From CAXBDP01 sp963974465 (GTDB taxonomy: Bacteria > Bacteroidota > Bacteroidia > Cytophagales > Cyclobacteriaceae): a stretch of 64,000 nucleotides of DNA. Within the stretch, counting starts at the first letter, position 1, and each line of letters begins with the position of its first letter. A program made the position numbers and the translations under genes. The notes below the pieces were generated by a model. The model saw only the letters and a list, made by a program, of their open reading frames with translations. It had not been told where the DNA came from and did no database searches. Below, piece by piece: positions 18,170 through 27,652 of the stretch. The DNA is taken from the NCBI GenBank assembly GCA_049340005.1, contig JBMPIY010000006.1; one strand, given 5' to 3'.

Positions 18170-18285
18170 GAGTGTGCGTTTTATTCGCAATATGCGTTTA
18201 TTGCACATTTTTCGTGATATTCGTTTTCTTCGTTTTATGTTCCTTTTTACGCAATATTCGCTTTATGCGTTTTCTGCGAGGTTCC
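18170..18285. repeat. Degenerate short repeats (TTCGT/TGCGTTT type)
   Basis: About ten imperfect copies of a 9-12-base unit of the form TGCGTTTTATTCGCAATA are packed into 115 bases, with T-rich spacers. No reading frame is open through it. The units are too degenerate to be a CRISPR array or simple satellite. Origin unknown. Confidence 0.5.
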
Positions 18286-18629
18286 GTACAATTAAAGCAC
18301 AATGGGAAGACAAGGAAAGCACAAGGAAACCCTAAGGTAAACACCCACTAAAATGGGCTAAAATCGAGTGGAAAAAAATTCATATTTTAAATTTACTTAT
18401 TCAAAATAATAGTATTTGAATATTTCCGAAAAAGTGACTTTCTGCAAAGAGGTTGGTTGATTTGGGCATAATTTGGTCTGAAACTGGGCAAAATGTGCAT
18501 GGATAATGAGCTGCTTAGGCTTTGGGAATTGAAGGAAATTCAGGACTGTTTTGGGTGGTGATTTTGGTGATTTTTTGGTGGATCCTTTTAACTAACGGAA
18601 AATAATAAACGTTGATGAAGGAAAAAGGG

Positions 18630-18710
18630 TTGACGGTTGAAAAGAAGTTGACGGTTGACGGAGGACGGTTGAGGAATGTCCCTTGTCCATCCCTAAATAC
18701 CGTTGACCGT
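18630..18710. repeat. GACGGTTGA short repeats, direct and inverted
   Basis: TTGACGGTTGA occurs at 18630-18640 and again, extended to TTGACGGTTGACGG, at 18648-18661. A shorter copy (GGACGGTTGA) lies near 18663-18672, and the complementary form CCGTTGACCGT lies at 18700-18710. The block is non-coding. Confidence 0.6.
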
Positions 18711-18919
18711 TTGGTTCAACAATCATTTATAATTTCCATCGGGCAATTATGAGCCTGAGGTCGATTAGAGCCTTCTTAACCGAGTCCAAAAAGGTGACAG
18801 ATGCTAGGCTATGGAATAAAATAACCAAAAGGAAATGAAAATCAGATCAGCCGTACCAAAAAACCTAAGCCAAATGATAACAAAAATTATTAGACCGCAC
18901 TAAAACGGACAAGTCAGGA

Positions 18920-18956
18920 GAATAGGGACTGGGCAGTATTTGTTCAGTCCTTTTTT
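18920..18956 (+). repeat. Right copy of the 37-bp direct repeat
   Basis: Identical to 17321-17357, including the GGACTG/CAGTCC hairpin and a run of six T (hairpin 18925-18956). It starts directly after the right terminal inverted repeat of the decayed element. Confidence 0.85.
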
Positions 18957-19034
18957 GTTTAAAGTAAAGAAATTTGGCCTTTATTAAATCGCTTAAATCG
19001 ATTAAGAAATGCCTCCCGCTTTTTTCTCAAACTC

Positions 19035-19076
19035 AAAAAAAATGCTGTACCCAATGTGAGGAGGATACAGCATTTT
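19035..19076 (-). terminator. Terminator of the CocE/NonD hydrolase gene
   Basis: An 11-bp perfect stem (AAAATGCTGTA and its complement) encloses a 16-base loop. On the minus strand it is followed by a run of T and lies 27 bases after the hydrolase stop codon. A copy of the iterated octamer (CCTCCCGC, 19012-19019) stands just beyond it, one of only two copies outside genes. Confidence 0.8.
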
Positions 19077-19102
19077 AAAGTTTAATTTGGCTAAGCCTAG
19101 CC

Positions 19103-20986
19103 TTATTTTTTTACAATTGGCAAACTTATTTGGCTTGGGTATTCTCTAGAATGATGGATTTTGTTTGTGGCCACTTTACCTTTGGTTTCATCATAATTAT
19201 TGCCCCCAGTATTCATATTACGATCGAAGCGAGGGAAGTTAGAGCTAGATACTTCAATTCGAATGCTATGACCTTTTTCAAAGTAATTGGAAGTAGCCAT
19301 AGGTGTCATTTTTACTTCATAAACTTTGCCATCTTCCATCCATACTTCTTTATCGTAGCCTTCTCGATATCGAACGCGTTGTATAGTCTCATCCAGATTG
19401 AATGCTCTTCCATCTGGGTACACATCGATGATCTTGATAGTTAGATCAGTATCTTTTACATCAGATGATAGGTAAAGACTTGCTTCAATAAAGCCACTGA
19501 TTTCAATTCCTTCTTCTAATGGGTCAGTAGTATAAACTAGAATATCGTCTCTCAACTCCATTTCTTGCTGATCCCAAGACCCACCTTGAATGGCGTTTCC
19601 AGTACAACAAACATTTCCTCCAAAGGAAGGCACAGGGCTCATTGGGTCATAAATAAAGCTATCTGGATTATCTTGGCGGGGGGTAGAGTTTATAAGCTTT
19701 CCATCACCTAAACGGCTGTTGGCATTTCCTTCACTACTTAAGAAAAAGGTGGTCATTTCTGCTCCTGCAGGTGGCCAAGTATCAGAGCTTTGCCATTCAT
19801 TAGAGCCCATTGTAAAATATTGCACTTTGGGCATTTCTTGTCTTTGATTGCTGTCATCGCCTTTGAGCCAATAATCAAACCAAGCGAAAGTCATTTCATT
19901 GTATGGCAATCTTGCATCTCCCACGCTTCGCTCACCCACAATGGTATTTTCAGTAGCACGTGTGTAGCCACAATGCAAGGTGGGAGCAATTACCAAATAT
20001 TGATTGTCTTTGGCTACTTGTGTTTTCGCATTTTCACGGATGTGATTATACATCGCTAAATTGGGTGCTGCTGCCACATCGTACCATGATACGAACCAAT
20101 AAGAAGGCTTCTCGAATGGCATGTCATCATGATACAAACCTCCTTGATACCATTTGGGATCATTAGGTTTACGGGTTATCATTTCCTCATAAATGCCTTT
20201 AGGACCATTTACATTTTGGATAATATCTTGTACGGGTAAATGCTTGAGCCCTTCTGCCCAATCTATACGAGGATAGCGTGGTGCCATATCATAAAACCTT
20301 TGTAATCTTTGCAAGTCTTCTTGCATAATGCCTTCAGGCAATCGCGGTGCCATTGGATCGTGCTGTGTGCTATATAACCAAGTGGTAAAAAGCATCTGTC
20401 CAGCACCTCCTCGATACCAATTGCCTTGCTCATGGAATTCGCCTATACGTCCTACTCCAGCACCGAAACCTTGAGGTACAAGAGCAGCATGATTGGGGTG
20501 ATCCATTGAGGCTACAGCCATTTGCCACTCTGCTGTAGAAGAGCAGCCGATGGTGCCTATTTTGCCATTGCTCCAAGTTTGATTTCCCATCCAAGTAAAG
20601 GCGTCGTATCCATCAGTCAATGGAGTTCCAAGGATATCCCAATTTCCTTCGGAGAAGAATCTGCCACGTTCATTTTGAACGACATAAGCATAACCTCTTT
20701 TCACATATTCCAAGGCTGTTTGCATGGTACGTGTTACCAATTCACCATCTCGGTAGGAGTTAAAGTTGTAAGGTGTTCGAGAAAATACAATTGGAACGGG
20801 TTGATCAGTCTTAGGTCTATAAATGTCGGTTGCCAATCGCTCTCCGTCCCGCATTGGCATCATTACTTTTTGGTCGATAATGGCTACTTCTTCTAGTTGC
20901 CTTAAGATGTCTTCCGATTGTTGGGCTTGTGATAGCACAGGTAAGAAACTGGCTATACATAGAAATAATAAAGAAATTCTTTTCAT
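19103..20986 (-). CDS. CocE/NonD family hydrolase (X-Pro dipeptidyl-peptidase-like)
   Basis: An exported alpha/beta-hydrolase related to cocaine esterase, glutaryl-7-ACA acylase and X-Pro dipeptidyl peptidase. From the chosen start at 20986 a signal peptide runs to LSQAQ (residue 22); the ATG at 21067 would put 27 odd residues before it. The peptidase S15 domain begins with MPMRDGERLATDIYRP. The nucleophile is the Ser of GCSSTAEWQ, and the His in APTLHCGY is a candidate triad member. From about residue 430 a jelly-roll PepX C-terminal domain follows, with VYTTDPLEEGIEISG. It lies between the two beta-propeller genes on the same strand and may cleave proline-containing peptides or acyl bonds. 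Confidence 0.88.
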   Translation of the reverse strand: MKRISLLFLCIASFLPVLSQAQQSEDILRQLEEVAIIDQKVMMPMRDGERLATDIYRPKTDQPVPIVFSRTPYNFNSYRDGELVTRTMQTALEYVKRGYAYVVQNERGRFFSEGNWDILGTPLTDGYDAFTWMGNQTWSNGKIGTIGCSSTAEWQMAVASMDHPNHAALVPQGFGAGVGRIGEFHEQGNWYRGGAGQMLFTTWLYSTQHDPMAPRLPEGIMQEDLQRLQRFYDMAPRYPRIDWAEGLKHLPVQDIIQNVNGPKGIYEEMITRKPNDPKWYQGGLYHDDMPFEKPSYWFVSWYDVAAAPNLAMYNHIRENAKTQVAKDNQYLVIAPTLHCGYTRATENTIVGERSVGDARLPYNEMTFAWFDYWLKGDDSNQRQEMPKVQYFTMGSNEWQSSDTWPPAGAEMTTFFLSSEGNANSRLGDGKLINSTPRQDNPDSFIYDPMSPVPSFGGNVCCTGNAIQGGSWDQQEMELRDDILVYTTDPLEEGIEISGFIEASLYLSSDVKDTDLTIKIIDVYPDGRAFNLDETIQRVRYREGYDKEVWMEDGKVYEVKMTPMATSNYFEKGHSIRIEVSSSNFPRFDRNMNTGGNNYDETKGKVATNKIHHSREYPSQISLPIVKK

Positions 20987-21189
20987 GAGCTTGGGGATAA
21001 ATTGAAAAAAGCTAGAGTAGTTAAGCTGTAAGTTTGCTGTATGGGAAAAATAGCAAAATTTATCCAAATTAAATATAATTATATGTAAAATTCTGATTTT
21101 TAATGTATTGTGAAGTTAGGCTTTTAAAAATCTTATTTGAAGGTAATTTACATTGCTAATGCTATTCCCAGAATAATGGCGGACAAGTC

Positions 21190-21225
21190 AATAAAAAAGG
21201 TGCTCGATCGAGCACCTTTTTTATT
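21190..21225. terminator. Perfect 36-bp palindromic terminator
   Basis: AATAAAAAAGGTGCTCGA is followed at once by its exact complement, so the stem is 18 bp with runs of A and T at the ends. It lies 22 bases after the stop of the second beta-propeller gene on the minus strand and, by symmetry, would work in either direction. Confidence 0.85.
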
Positions 21226-21247
21226 GGTAAGAATTTTTAAGTCAATT

Positions 21248-24200
21248 TTATCTCTGACCAGTACGCTGTACTTGTGGCCCAACATTTTGCAAGCCGGAAG
21301 CAGAAAGTCTGTCGTTGTAATTTTTCAAATCAGTTTCAATAAAGGTTCTGATTTGAGATTTTACTTGATTCCATTCTTGCTCTAAGTCACCTAGTCTTAC
21401 TTTTTGGCCAGTTGTTACTGGAGCCGCAGCATTGTTGATAAGGTTTGTCAGATGGATAAAGTGGTTGTCTAACTTGTTTTCATAGTTGATAACATCTTGG
21501 AAGGTTTCCTGCTTTGGTTGTATCATTAGCCATTCCATTTCATCAATATCCGAAACCATTGTATTGCTTGCTTCTAATATTGCTTCATATTCTGGGTCAT
21601 CACCAATTCTTTTAATAATTGATTGAACCTGAGTACGAATGTCGCGAAGGTCATTTACTCTAGCGTAAATCTGAACCAAATTTTCATTAAGTGCTTCGAG
21701 GATTCTCTGTTCCTCTAAGTATTGCTCTTGTGTAGCTGTTTCTCTTGGATCAGGTTTTACTTCTACAGTTTGTGTAAGCACTTTGTCGCCATGAGTAAGT
21801 TTTACAGTATAAGTGCCAGGAGCAATTCTATAGCCACCACGACCAAAACCGGCAACAAGACCTTCAGGGCCTTCTACAGGTGGAGTTGTTAAGTCCCAAT
21901 AAACCATGTTAAGGCCTTCTTTACCTTTGATTTTATCGCTAGGTAATTTCGAGTCATGTGCAAAAGTGCGGAGGGTTTTTCCTGATGCATCCAGGAACTC
22001 AACCTTCAAAGGAGTTTCTCCATCATGTCCATCCTTCAAAGTATAATATGCCATAACACCATGATATGGATTTTCGCCTAGTCCATTTTTAGTAGCCTCT
22101 TTGTTTTTATTGAATGGCGTGCGGAGAGCATCATTTGGTTTGAACAAATGCATATCGGCATTGGCTACTTCACTGCTAAGTTGGTGTAATGGAGTAAGAT
22201 TATCCAAAACCCAAAATGCTCTACCAGCAGTTGCTATCACAAGATCATCATCATAAACTAACATATCAGTGATTGGTGTCACCGGCAAGTTGTTTTGGAA
22301 TGGCTGCCAAAGGTCACCACCATTGAATGAAACATACATCCCTGACTCTGTACCCAAATAAAGCAAATCTTTACGCTTCGGATCTTCTCTTACCACTCTT
22401 GTGAAATGCTCATCTTTTATGCCATTTACAATTCTCTTCCAAGTCTGACCATTGTTTGTGGTTTTGAAAACATGAGGAGTAAAATCATTCACTTTATAAT
22501 CATTTACAGCGATGTATGCTGTATTTGGATCGTGTGGTGAAACCTCTACAGCATTTATGAGCATTGTTTTGGTCAAGTTTGGAGGACTTACATTTTTCCA
22601 ATTTTGGCCGCCATCTGTAGTTACATGAACTTGTCCATCATCTGTGCCAGCCCAAAGTACATCAGCACTATGTGGAGATTCAATAAGGTGAATAATGGTT
22701 TGGTAAATTTCACCTCCCGCTCCTTCACGGGTGATTGGTCCGCCACCATAATCTAAATATTGAGGATCATTTCGAGTAAGGTCGGGACTTACTTCTGCCC
22801 AAGTCAAGCCTCTATCTGTAGATTTAAGAACCACATTGCCTGCATGGTAAATAACATCAGGGTTAAACTGAGAAACGATAATTGGTGCATTCCAATTGAA
22901 TCTATATTTCTGATCCAAAGGCTTAGAACCTAAACCGAGAAATGGATAAGCCATTATGTCTTTGGCGGTAGCAGTAGTTCTGTTCCACTCATTAATAATG
23001 CCTTGGTAACAACCTGCATAGACAAATTGAGGATTTTTAGGGTTGAATGCAACAAATGCAGACTCACAACCTCCAACTGAGTAAAATGCTCCCCAAGGAA
23101 TGCCTGGGCCATTATGTGCACTTGGAATTGCAATAGTAGAATTGTCCTGCTGCCCACCGTAAACAGTGTATGGGAAAAGATGATCCACATTTACTCTATA
23201 TATTTGTGCAGTCGGCTGATTTTGTTGCGTAGACCAAGTTTTGCCTCCATCGAGGGAGATGTTGCCACCACCATCATTAGCGTTTGCCCAAATTTCTGGA
23301 TGCTCTGGATTGATCCATAGGTCGTGATTATCTCCGTGCGGTGTTTGAATTCTTTCGAAGGATTTACCTCCATCGATGGATTTCATAAATGGCGCATTTA
23401 GAACATACACTTTATTTTCATCAACTGGATCGGCAAACACGTGCATGTAATACCAAGATCGGGTTCTTAGGATTCTCTCCTTATTAATATTGGTCCAAGT
23501 TTTACCTGCATCATCAGATCTAAATAAACCACCATCTTCTGCTTCCACGATTGCCCAAACTCTTTTATTATTTGCTGGAGAAACAGCTACACCAATTTTG
23601 CCCATAAATTTTGGTAGTCCGTTTGTGAGTTTTTCCCATGTATCTCCACCATCTACAGACTTGTAAATAGAGCTATTTTCTCCACCACTGTCTACAATCC
23701 AAGGATATCTGCGGTGTTCCCAAAATGCGGCATACAGTACTCTAGGGTTAGTTACATCGAGGCTTAAATCACTTACGCCAGTGTTTTCATCTAAATGAAG
23801 TACTAGTTCCCAAGTTTCGCCACCATCCATGGAACGGTAAACACCTCTTTCGTCATTGGCTCCATAAGGACTTCCCTGCGCACCTACATATACTATATTG
23901 TGATCTGATGGGTGAACTTGCACGCTTGATATTTGTCTAGTACGATCTAAGCCCATGTGCTTCCAGGTATCACCACCGTCTGTAGATTTGTAAACCCCGT
24001 CGCCGTGGACGGTCATTACACCACGAACGGGCGCTTCACCCATGCCAACATATACCACATTAGGATCCGAAGGCGCTACTGCAATAGCACCTACTGAGCT
24101 AGAAGTGAATTGGCCATCAGATACATTTTGATAAGAGATGCCAGCGTCTTCTGTTCTCCAAAGTCCACCACCCGTGTACCCAACAAAAAATGTGAGTGGT

Positions 24201-24379
24201 TTGGATGGGATACCCGTAATAGCTACCGACCTCCCGCCTCTAAAGGGGCCGATATTTCGATAACTCATTTCCTCATATAATGAGGTGTCGTAAATGAGTT
24301 GGTTTTGTGATAGGATGTCTTGAGGGAGGCACAAAAGTAAGCCTACCATTAAAACAAGATTTTGCAAAATTTTCATCAT
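21248..24379 (-). CDS. Secreted Asp-box beta-propeller protein, paralogue of 12883-15633
   Basis: A 1043-residue exported protein (signal peptide to about residue 25, ILSQN). It shares with its neighbour paralogue the opening YRNIGPFRGGR, GGGLWRTEDAG, GMGEAPVRG and then GDGVYKSTDGGDTW, and the same series of Asp-box blades (SMDGGETW, SVDGGDTW, SDDAGKTW, SIDGGKSF, SLDGGKTW, STDRGLTW, TTDGGQNW, TTNNGQTW). After the propellers, residues about 780-880 form a beta-sandwich and the last 160 residues are helical. The function of this exported class is not settled; a binding or scaffolding role alongside the peptidases nearby is plausible. Two iterated octamers are inside (22713, 24230). It is divergent from the susC gene. 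Confidence 0.87.
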   Translation of the reverse strand: MMKILQNLVLMVGLLLCLPQDILSQNQLIYDTSLYEEMSYRNIGPFRGGRSVAITGIPSKPLTFFVGYTGGGLWRTEDAGISYQNVSDGQFTSSSVGAIAVAPSDPNVVYVGMGEAPVRGVMTVHGDGVYKSTDGGDTWKHMGLDRTRQISSVQVHPSDHNIVYVGAQGSPYGANDERGVYRSMDGGETWELVLHLDENTGVSDLSLDVTNPRVLYAAFWEHRRYPWIVDSGGENSSIYKSVDGGDTWEKLTNGLPKFMGKIGVAVSPANNKRVWAIVEAEDGGLFRSDDAGKTWTNINKERILRTRSWYYMHVFADPVDENKVYVLNAPFMKSIDGGKSFERIQTPHGDNHDLWINPEHPEIWANANDGGGNISLDGGKTWSTQQNQPTAQIYRVNVDHLFPYTVYGGQQDNSTIAIPSAHNGPGIPWGAFYSVGGCESAFVAFNPKNPQFVYAGCYQGIINEWNRTTATAKDIMAYPFLGLGSKPLDQKYRFNWNAPIIVSQFNPDVIYHAGNVVLKSTDRGLTWAEVSPDLTRNDPQYLDYGGGPITREGAGGEIYQTIIHLIESPHSADVLWAGTDDGQVHVTTDGGQNWKNVSPPNLTKTMLINAVEVSPHDPNTAYIAVNDYKVNDFTPHVFKTTNNGQTWKRIVNGIKDEHFTRVVREDPKRKDLLYLGTESGMYVSFNGGDLWQPFQNNLPVTPITDMLVYDDDLVIATAGRAFWVLDNLTPLHQLSSEVANADMHLFKPNDALRTPFNKNKEATKNGLGENPYHGVMAYYTLKDGHDGETPLKVEFLDASGKTLRTFAHDSKLPSDKIKGKEGLNMVYWDLTTPPVEGPEGLVAGFGRGGYRIAPGTYTVKLTHGDKVLTQTVEVKPDPRETATQEQYLEEQRILEALNENLVQIYARVNDLRDIRTQVQSIIKRIGDDPEYEAILEASNTMVSDIDEMEWLMIQPKQETFQDVINYENKLDNHFIHLTNLINNAAAPVTTGQKVRLGDLEQEWNQVKSQIRTFIETDLKNYNDRLSASGLQNVGPQVQRTGQR

Positions 24380-24673
24380 AGGTTGTTTAGGTTATCATTT
24401 TCATTATTTAAAGATAAGAGGGCAGAATTTAGAAACACATTATTATTTTTCAAAAGCTATTATTTCGATTGGTATATATTTCACAAAATATAATTTTCAA
24501 TTTGTTGATATTATTGAGCAAAACAAAATTTCGTAAAATTAAAAACGGATGAATTTTAATTATTCGAATATTTGAAAAAAAGGATATAAATTCGTTTTGC
24601 TTTGGTGAATACAAAGCCTATTTTTCGATAAGTTTTCAGAAAATTTTGAACAATTAACCTAAACACTAACCCT
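24380..24673. other. Divergent intergenic region upstream of the first susC
   Basis: The 294 bases between the second beta-propeller gene and susC are very AT-rich, with several long A/T runs. No small gene and no convincing inverted repeat was found. It must hold both divergent promoters; no -7/-33 pair is clear enough to mark. Confidence 0.5.
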
Positions 24674-27634
24674 ATGAAGAAAACCTTACTATCCGCCTTG
24701 GCGGTGCTGTTAGCTGTAGGAATGGGCTTTGCCCAGCAGCGTACAGTCTCAGGTACAGTGATAGCAGCCGATGGAGAATTTCCATTGCCTGGTGTCAACA
24801 TTCAAATTAAAGGTACCGTCCAAGGTACTTTTACTGGAGGAGATGGAAAATTTACTTTGGAAGTTCCATCCAATGATGCCGTATTAGTTTTTTCACTAAT
24901 CGGATATGCCACTCAAGAAGTGGTTGTCGGTACTCGCACAACGATTGATGTTTTGTTGGGAGAAGATATTAGAGAACTTGGCGAAGTAGTCGTAGTTGGG
25001 TACGGTGAGCAAGACCGTAAGACTGTTACTTCATCTATATCTTCTGTATCAGCCAAGGACATTGAAAATATACCTACAGCTAGCCCTGATCAATTGATGC
25101 AAGGTCGTGCCTCTGGTGTATTAGTACAGTCGCAATCAGGTACTCCTGGTGGTGGTATGTTCGTGAGAGTTCGTGGTTCTACTTCAATTACAGCTGGAAA
25201 TGATCCATTGTATGTAGTCGATGGTGTGCCAATTCTTTCAGGCAACTTGTCTGGTGTAGGAGTTGGTGGACAAGTTACAAATGCAATGTCTGATATAAAT
25301 CCAGCAGATATTGCCTCCATTGAAATTTTAAAGGATGCCTCTGCAACTGCAATTTATGGTGCACGTGCAGCAAACGGTGTTGTTCTAATTACTACGAAGC
25401 GTGGTGATAATAGTAAGGCTAAAATAAGTATTGGCTCTTATTACGGAACACAAAGTGCATGGAGAACTCCTGACCTAGTAGATGGGCCTACTTTTGAGGA
25501 ACTTAGAAACGAAGCAGCGGTTAATAATGGGGGAAATCCTATTTATACTAATATAGGCAGTAGACCTTCCACTAATTGGGGCGATTTGGTATTTAGAGAC
25601 GCTCCAATTAGTAATATGGATGTTTCTGTTAGTGGTGGAGATCCTAAAGTACAATATCTAGTTTCTGCTTCTAGTTTTCAGCAAGAAGGTATTGTTGCAC
25701 CATCTGCTTTTGATAGAAAGACTGGGCGTTTGAACTTGGATATTCTTGCAACAGACAAATTGAAGTTAGGAACAAGTATGTTGTACTCAAGAAGTACACG
25801 TAATAGAGTTCAAAATGATGATAACATTAATGGTGCCCTAGGAGGTACCCACTTCTTTCCACCTAACTTGGCTCCTTATAATGCTGATGGGGACTACACA
25901 AAATTCTCAATTTTTGAGAATCCTTTAGCTGTTATCAATGAAAATGATATTACCATGAATACAAACAGGGTATTAGCAACTGTTTATGGTGAATATGAAT
26001 TCTTCCCTGGATTATCATTGAGAAGTTCATTTAGTGTAGATTACAATAATGTAAAAGAGGATGTATATGTTAATACGTTTTTGAATGCTGGAGCTTCTAC
26101 AAATGGTTCAGCAACTTCTGTAGTTACTGTAGATGATAACTGGATTCAAGAGAATGTACTTAACTATCAAACTAGAATAAATGGAAGACATGATTTAGGA
26201 GTACTACTTGGTACCACCCTTCAGCAGTCAACATTTGAAAGAACAACAGCAGGAGGACAGCAATTCCCATCAAATGATTTCAAAAGAATTGCTTCTGCAG
26301 CGGTACAAACTTCATCTTCTGATGGTTCAATGTGGGGTATTGCTTCTTTATTTACAAGAATCAACTACTCTTTGGATAACAAATATTTATTGACAGTAAA
26401 CGTCCGTCGTGATGGTAGTTCTAGATTTGGTGAAGCTAACCAATGGGGTACATTCCCATCTGTAGCTGCTGGCTGGAGATTGTCCGAAGAGGATTTTTTG
26501 CAAAATACTCCAGCGATAAGTGAATTGAAACTTAGAGCAAGTTATGGTATAACAGGTAACCAGAATGGAATTGGTAATTTTCAATCAAGAGGACTATGGG
26601 GTGGTGGAGCAAACTATACAGCAGCACCAGGTACACAACCAGCTCAATTAGCAAACCCTGATTTGCGTTGGGAAAAAACTGCTCAGTTTAACATTGGTGT
26701 TGATTTAGGCCTATGGAATGATAAGTTAACTATTACAGCAGATTATTATGATAAGCAAACGTCAGATCTGTTATTAGCAGTGCCAATTCCAATTTCAAGT
26801 GGATTTAGTAGCATTGTGCAAAACTTTGGTGAAGTGGAGAATAAAGGATTTGAATTGGGAATCAATGCAAACCTAGCTTCTACCGAAGATTTTAACTGGA
26901 ATCTTCAGTTTAACGTTGCTCAAAATAGAAATATGGTGAAGAAGCTAGCACAGCCAATAGCCGTATATAATAGAGATATTGTTCGTATTGAAGAAGGAGC
27001 TCCTTTGTATTCTTTCTGGTTCCATGATCAATTAGGTGTAGACCCTGAAACAGGTGACCCTATTTGGAGAACAATTGATCCTAATGCAGATTTTGATCCT
27101 AACGTAGATAGATTTCTAGTAGGAAACGCTTGGCCTGATTTCTTTGGAGGGATCACTAATACATTGAATTATAAAGCATTTGATGTTATGATATTCTTCC
27201 AATACTCATTAGGGAATGACCAATTATTTTGGACTAGATTTTTCCAAGAACATGGTGGAACTCGTGATACTAACTTCCTTGCTACTCAGTTAGATCGCTG
27301 GCAGCAACCAGGTGATGTGACAATGATACCTCGCATGACTAATGCAAACTATGCAGCTAACTTGAGACCTTCACGCTTTGTTGAAGATGGTTCTTATGTG
27401 AGACTGAAAAACCTTTCAATTGGTTATACATTACCAACTGATTTGATTAGCAGAATTGGGATGGGATCTGCAAGAGTTTATTTGAGTGGTCAGAACCTTT
27501 TGACTTTCACAAATTATTCAGGTATGGATCCAGAAGTGACTTCAACTGCTTCTACAACACTTACACAAGGTGTTGATTTCTATGCGACTCCGCAGCCAAG
27601 AGTTATTATGGGTGGCTTTAATATTACATTTTAA
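24674..27634 (+). CDS. susC: SusC/RagA TonB-linked outer membrane transporter (first copy)
   Basis: TonB-dependent outer-membrane channel of the SusC type, 986 residues. A signal peptide ends at GFAQQ (about residue 22). A carboxypeptidase-D regulatory-like domain follows (residues 24-105, with PLPGVNIQIKG and GDGKFTLEVP). The SusC hallmark LGEVVVVGYG is at about 106-115, the plug (DPLYVVDGVPIL, EILKDASATAIYGARAANGVVLITTK) runs to about 240, and then the beta-barrel. No N-terminal STN signalling domain is present and no anti-sigma factor lies nearby. Together with the SusD gene 18 bases on it forms a nutrient importer; neighbours suggest peptide rather than glycan as cargo. The N-terminus is close to that of the second SusC at 29290, pointing to tandem duplication. 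Confidence 0.95.
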   Translation: MKKTLLSALAVLLAVGMGFAQQRTVSGTVIAADGEFPLPGVNIQIKGTVQGTFTGGDGKFTLEVPSNDAVLVFSLIGYATQEVVVGTRTTIDVLLGEDIRELGEVVVVGYGEQDRKTVTSSISSVSAKDIENIPTASPDQLMQGRASGVLVQSQSGTPGGGMFVRVRGSTSITAGNDPLYVVDGVPILSGNLSGVGVGGQVTNAMSDINPADIASIEILKDASATAIYGARAANGVVLITTKRGDNSKAKISIGSYYGTQSAWRTPDLVDGPTFEELRNEAAVNNGGNPIYTNIGSRPSTNWGDLVFRDAPISNMDVSVSGGDPKVQYLVSASSFQQEGIVAPSAFDRKTGRLNLDILATDKLKLGTSMLYSRSTRNRVQNDDNINGALGGTHFFPPNLAPYNADGDYTKFSIFENPLAVINENDITMNTNRVLATVYGEYEFFPGLSLRSSFSVDYNNVKEDVYVNTFLNAGASTNGSATSVVTVDDNWIQENVLNYQTRINGRHDLGVLLGTTLQQSTFERTTAGGQQFPSNDFKRIASAAVQTSSSDGSMWGIASLFTRINYSLDNKYLLTVNVRRDGSSRFGEANQWGTFPSVAAGWRLSEEDFLQNTPAISELKLRASYGITGNQNGIGNFQSRGLWGGGANYTAAPGTQPAQLANPDLRWEKTAQFNIGVDLGLWNDKLTITADYYDKQTSDLLLAVPIPISSGFSSIVQNFGEVENKGFELGINANLASTEDFNWNLQFNVAQNRNMVKKLAQPIAVYNRDIVRIEEGAPLYSFWFHDQLGVDPETGDPIWRTIDPNADFDPNVDRFLVGNAWPDFFGGITNTLNYKAFDVMIFFQYSLGNDQLFWTRFFQEHGGTRDTNFLATQLDRWQQPGDVTMIPRMTNANYAANLRPSRFVEDGSYVRLKNLSIGYTLPTDLISRIGMGSARVYLSGQNLLTFTNYSGMDPEVTSTASTTLTQGVDFYATPQPRVIMGGFNITF

Positions 27635-27652
27635 TTTTAATCCTAGAACAAC

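Larger units (their letters stand above)
17359..18919. mobile_element. Decayed IS1634-like insertion element
   Basis: The 1561-base segment begins with TCCTGACTTGTCC (17359-17371) and ends with its exact complement (18907-18919), giving 13-bp terminal inverted repeats. It is flanked by a 37-bp direct duplication. The left third encodes a broken transposase of the IS1634 type. From about 17843 on the content is non-coding: three small palindromes, a Cys/Gly-free stretch of degenerate TTCGT-type repeats (18170-18285), GACGGTTGA repeats (18630-18710) and unassigned AT-rich DNA. IS1634 of Mycoplasma is known from the literature for unusually long and variable direct target repeats, which fits the 37-bp duplication. 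Element is dead. Confidence 0.75.

Noticed and set aside
18170..18710. Possible CRISPR array in the repeat-rich non-coding block
   Set aside because: Repeats are short, degenerate and irregularly spaced, there are no constant-length spacers, and no cas gene is in the window.
24230..24237. Reading the octamer as a ribosome-binding site (it contains GGGAGG)
   Set aside because: Copies lie deep inside genes on both strands and almost never 5-12 bases before a start codon.
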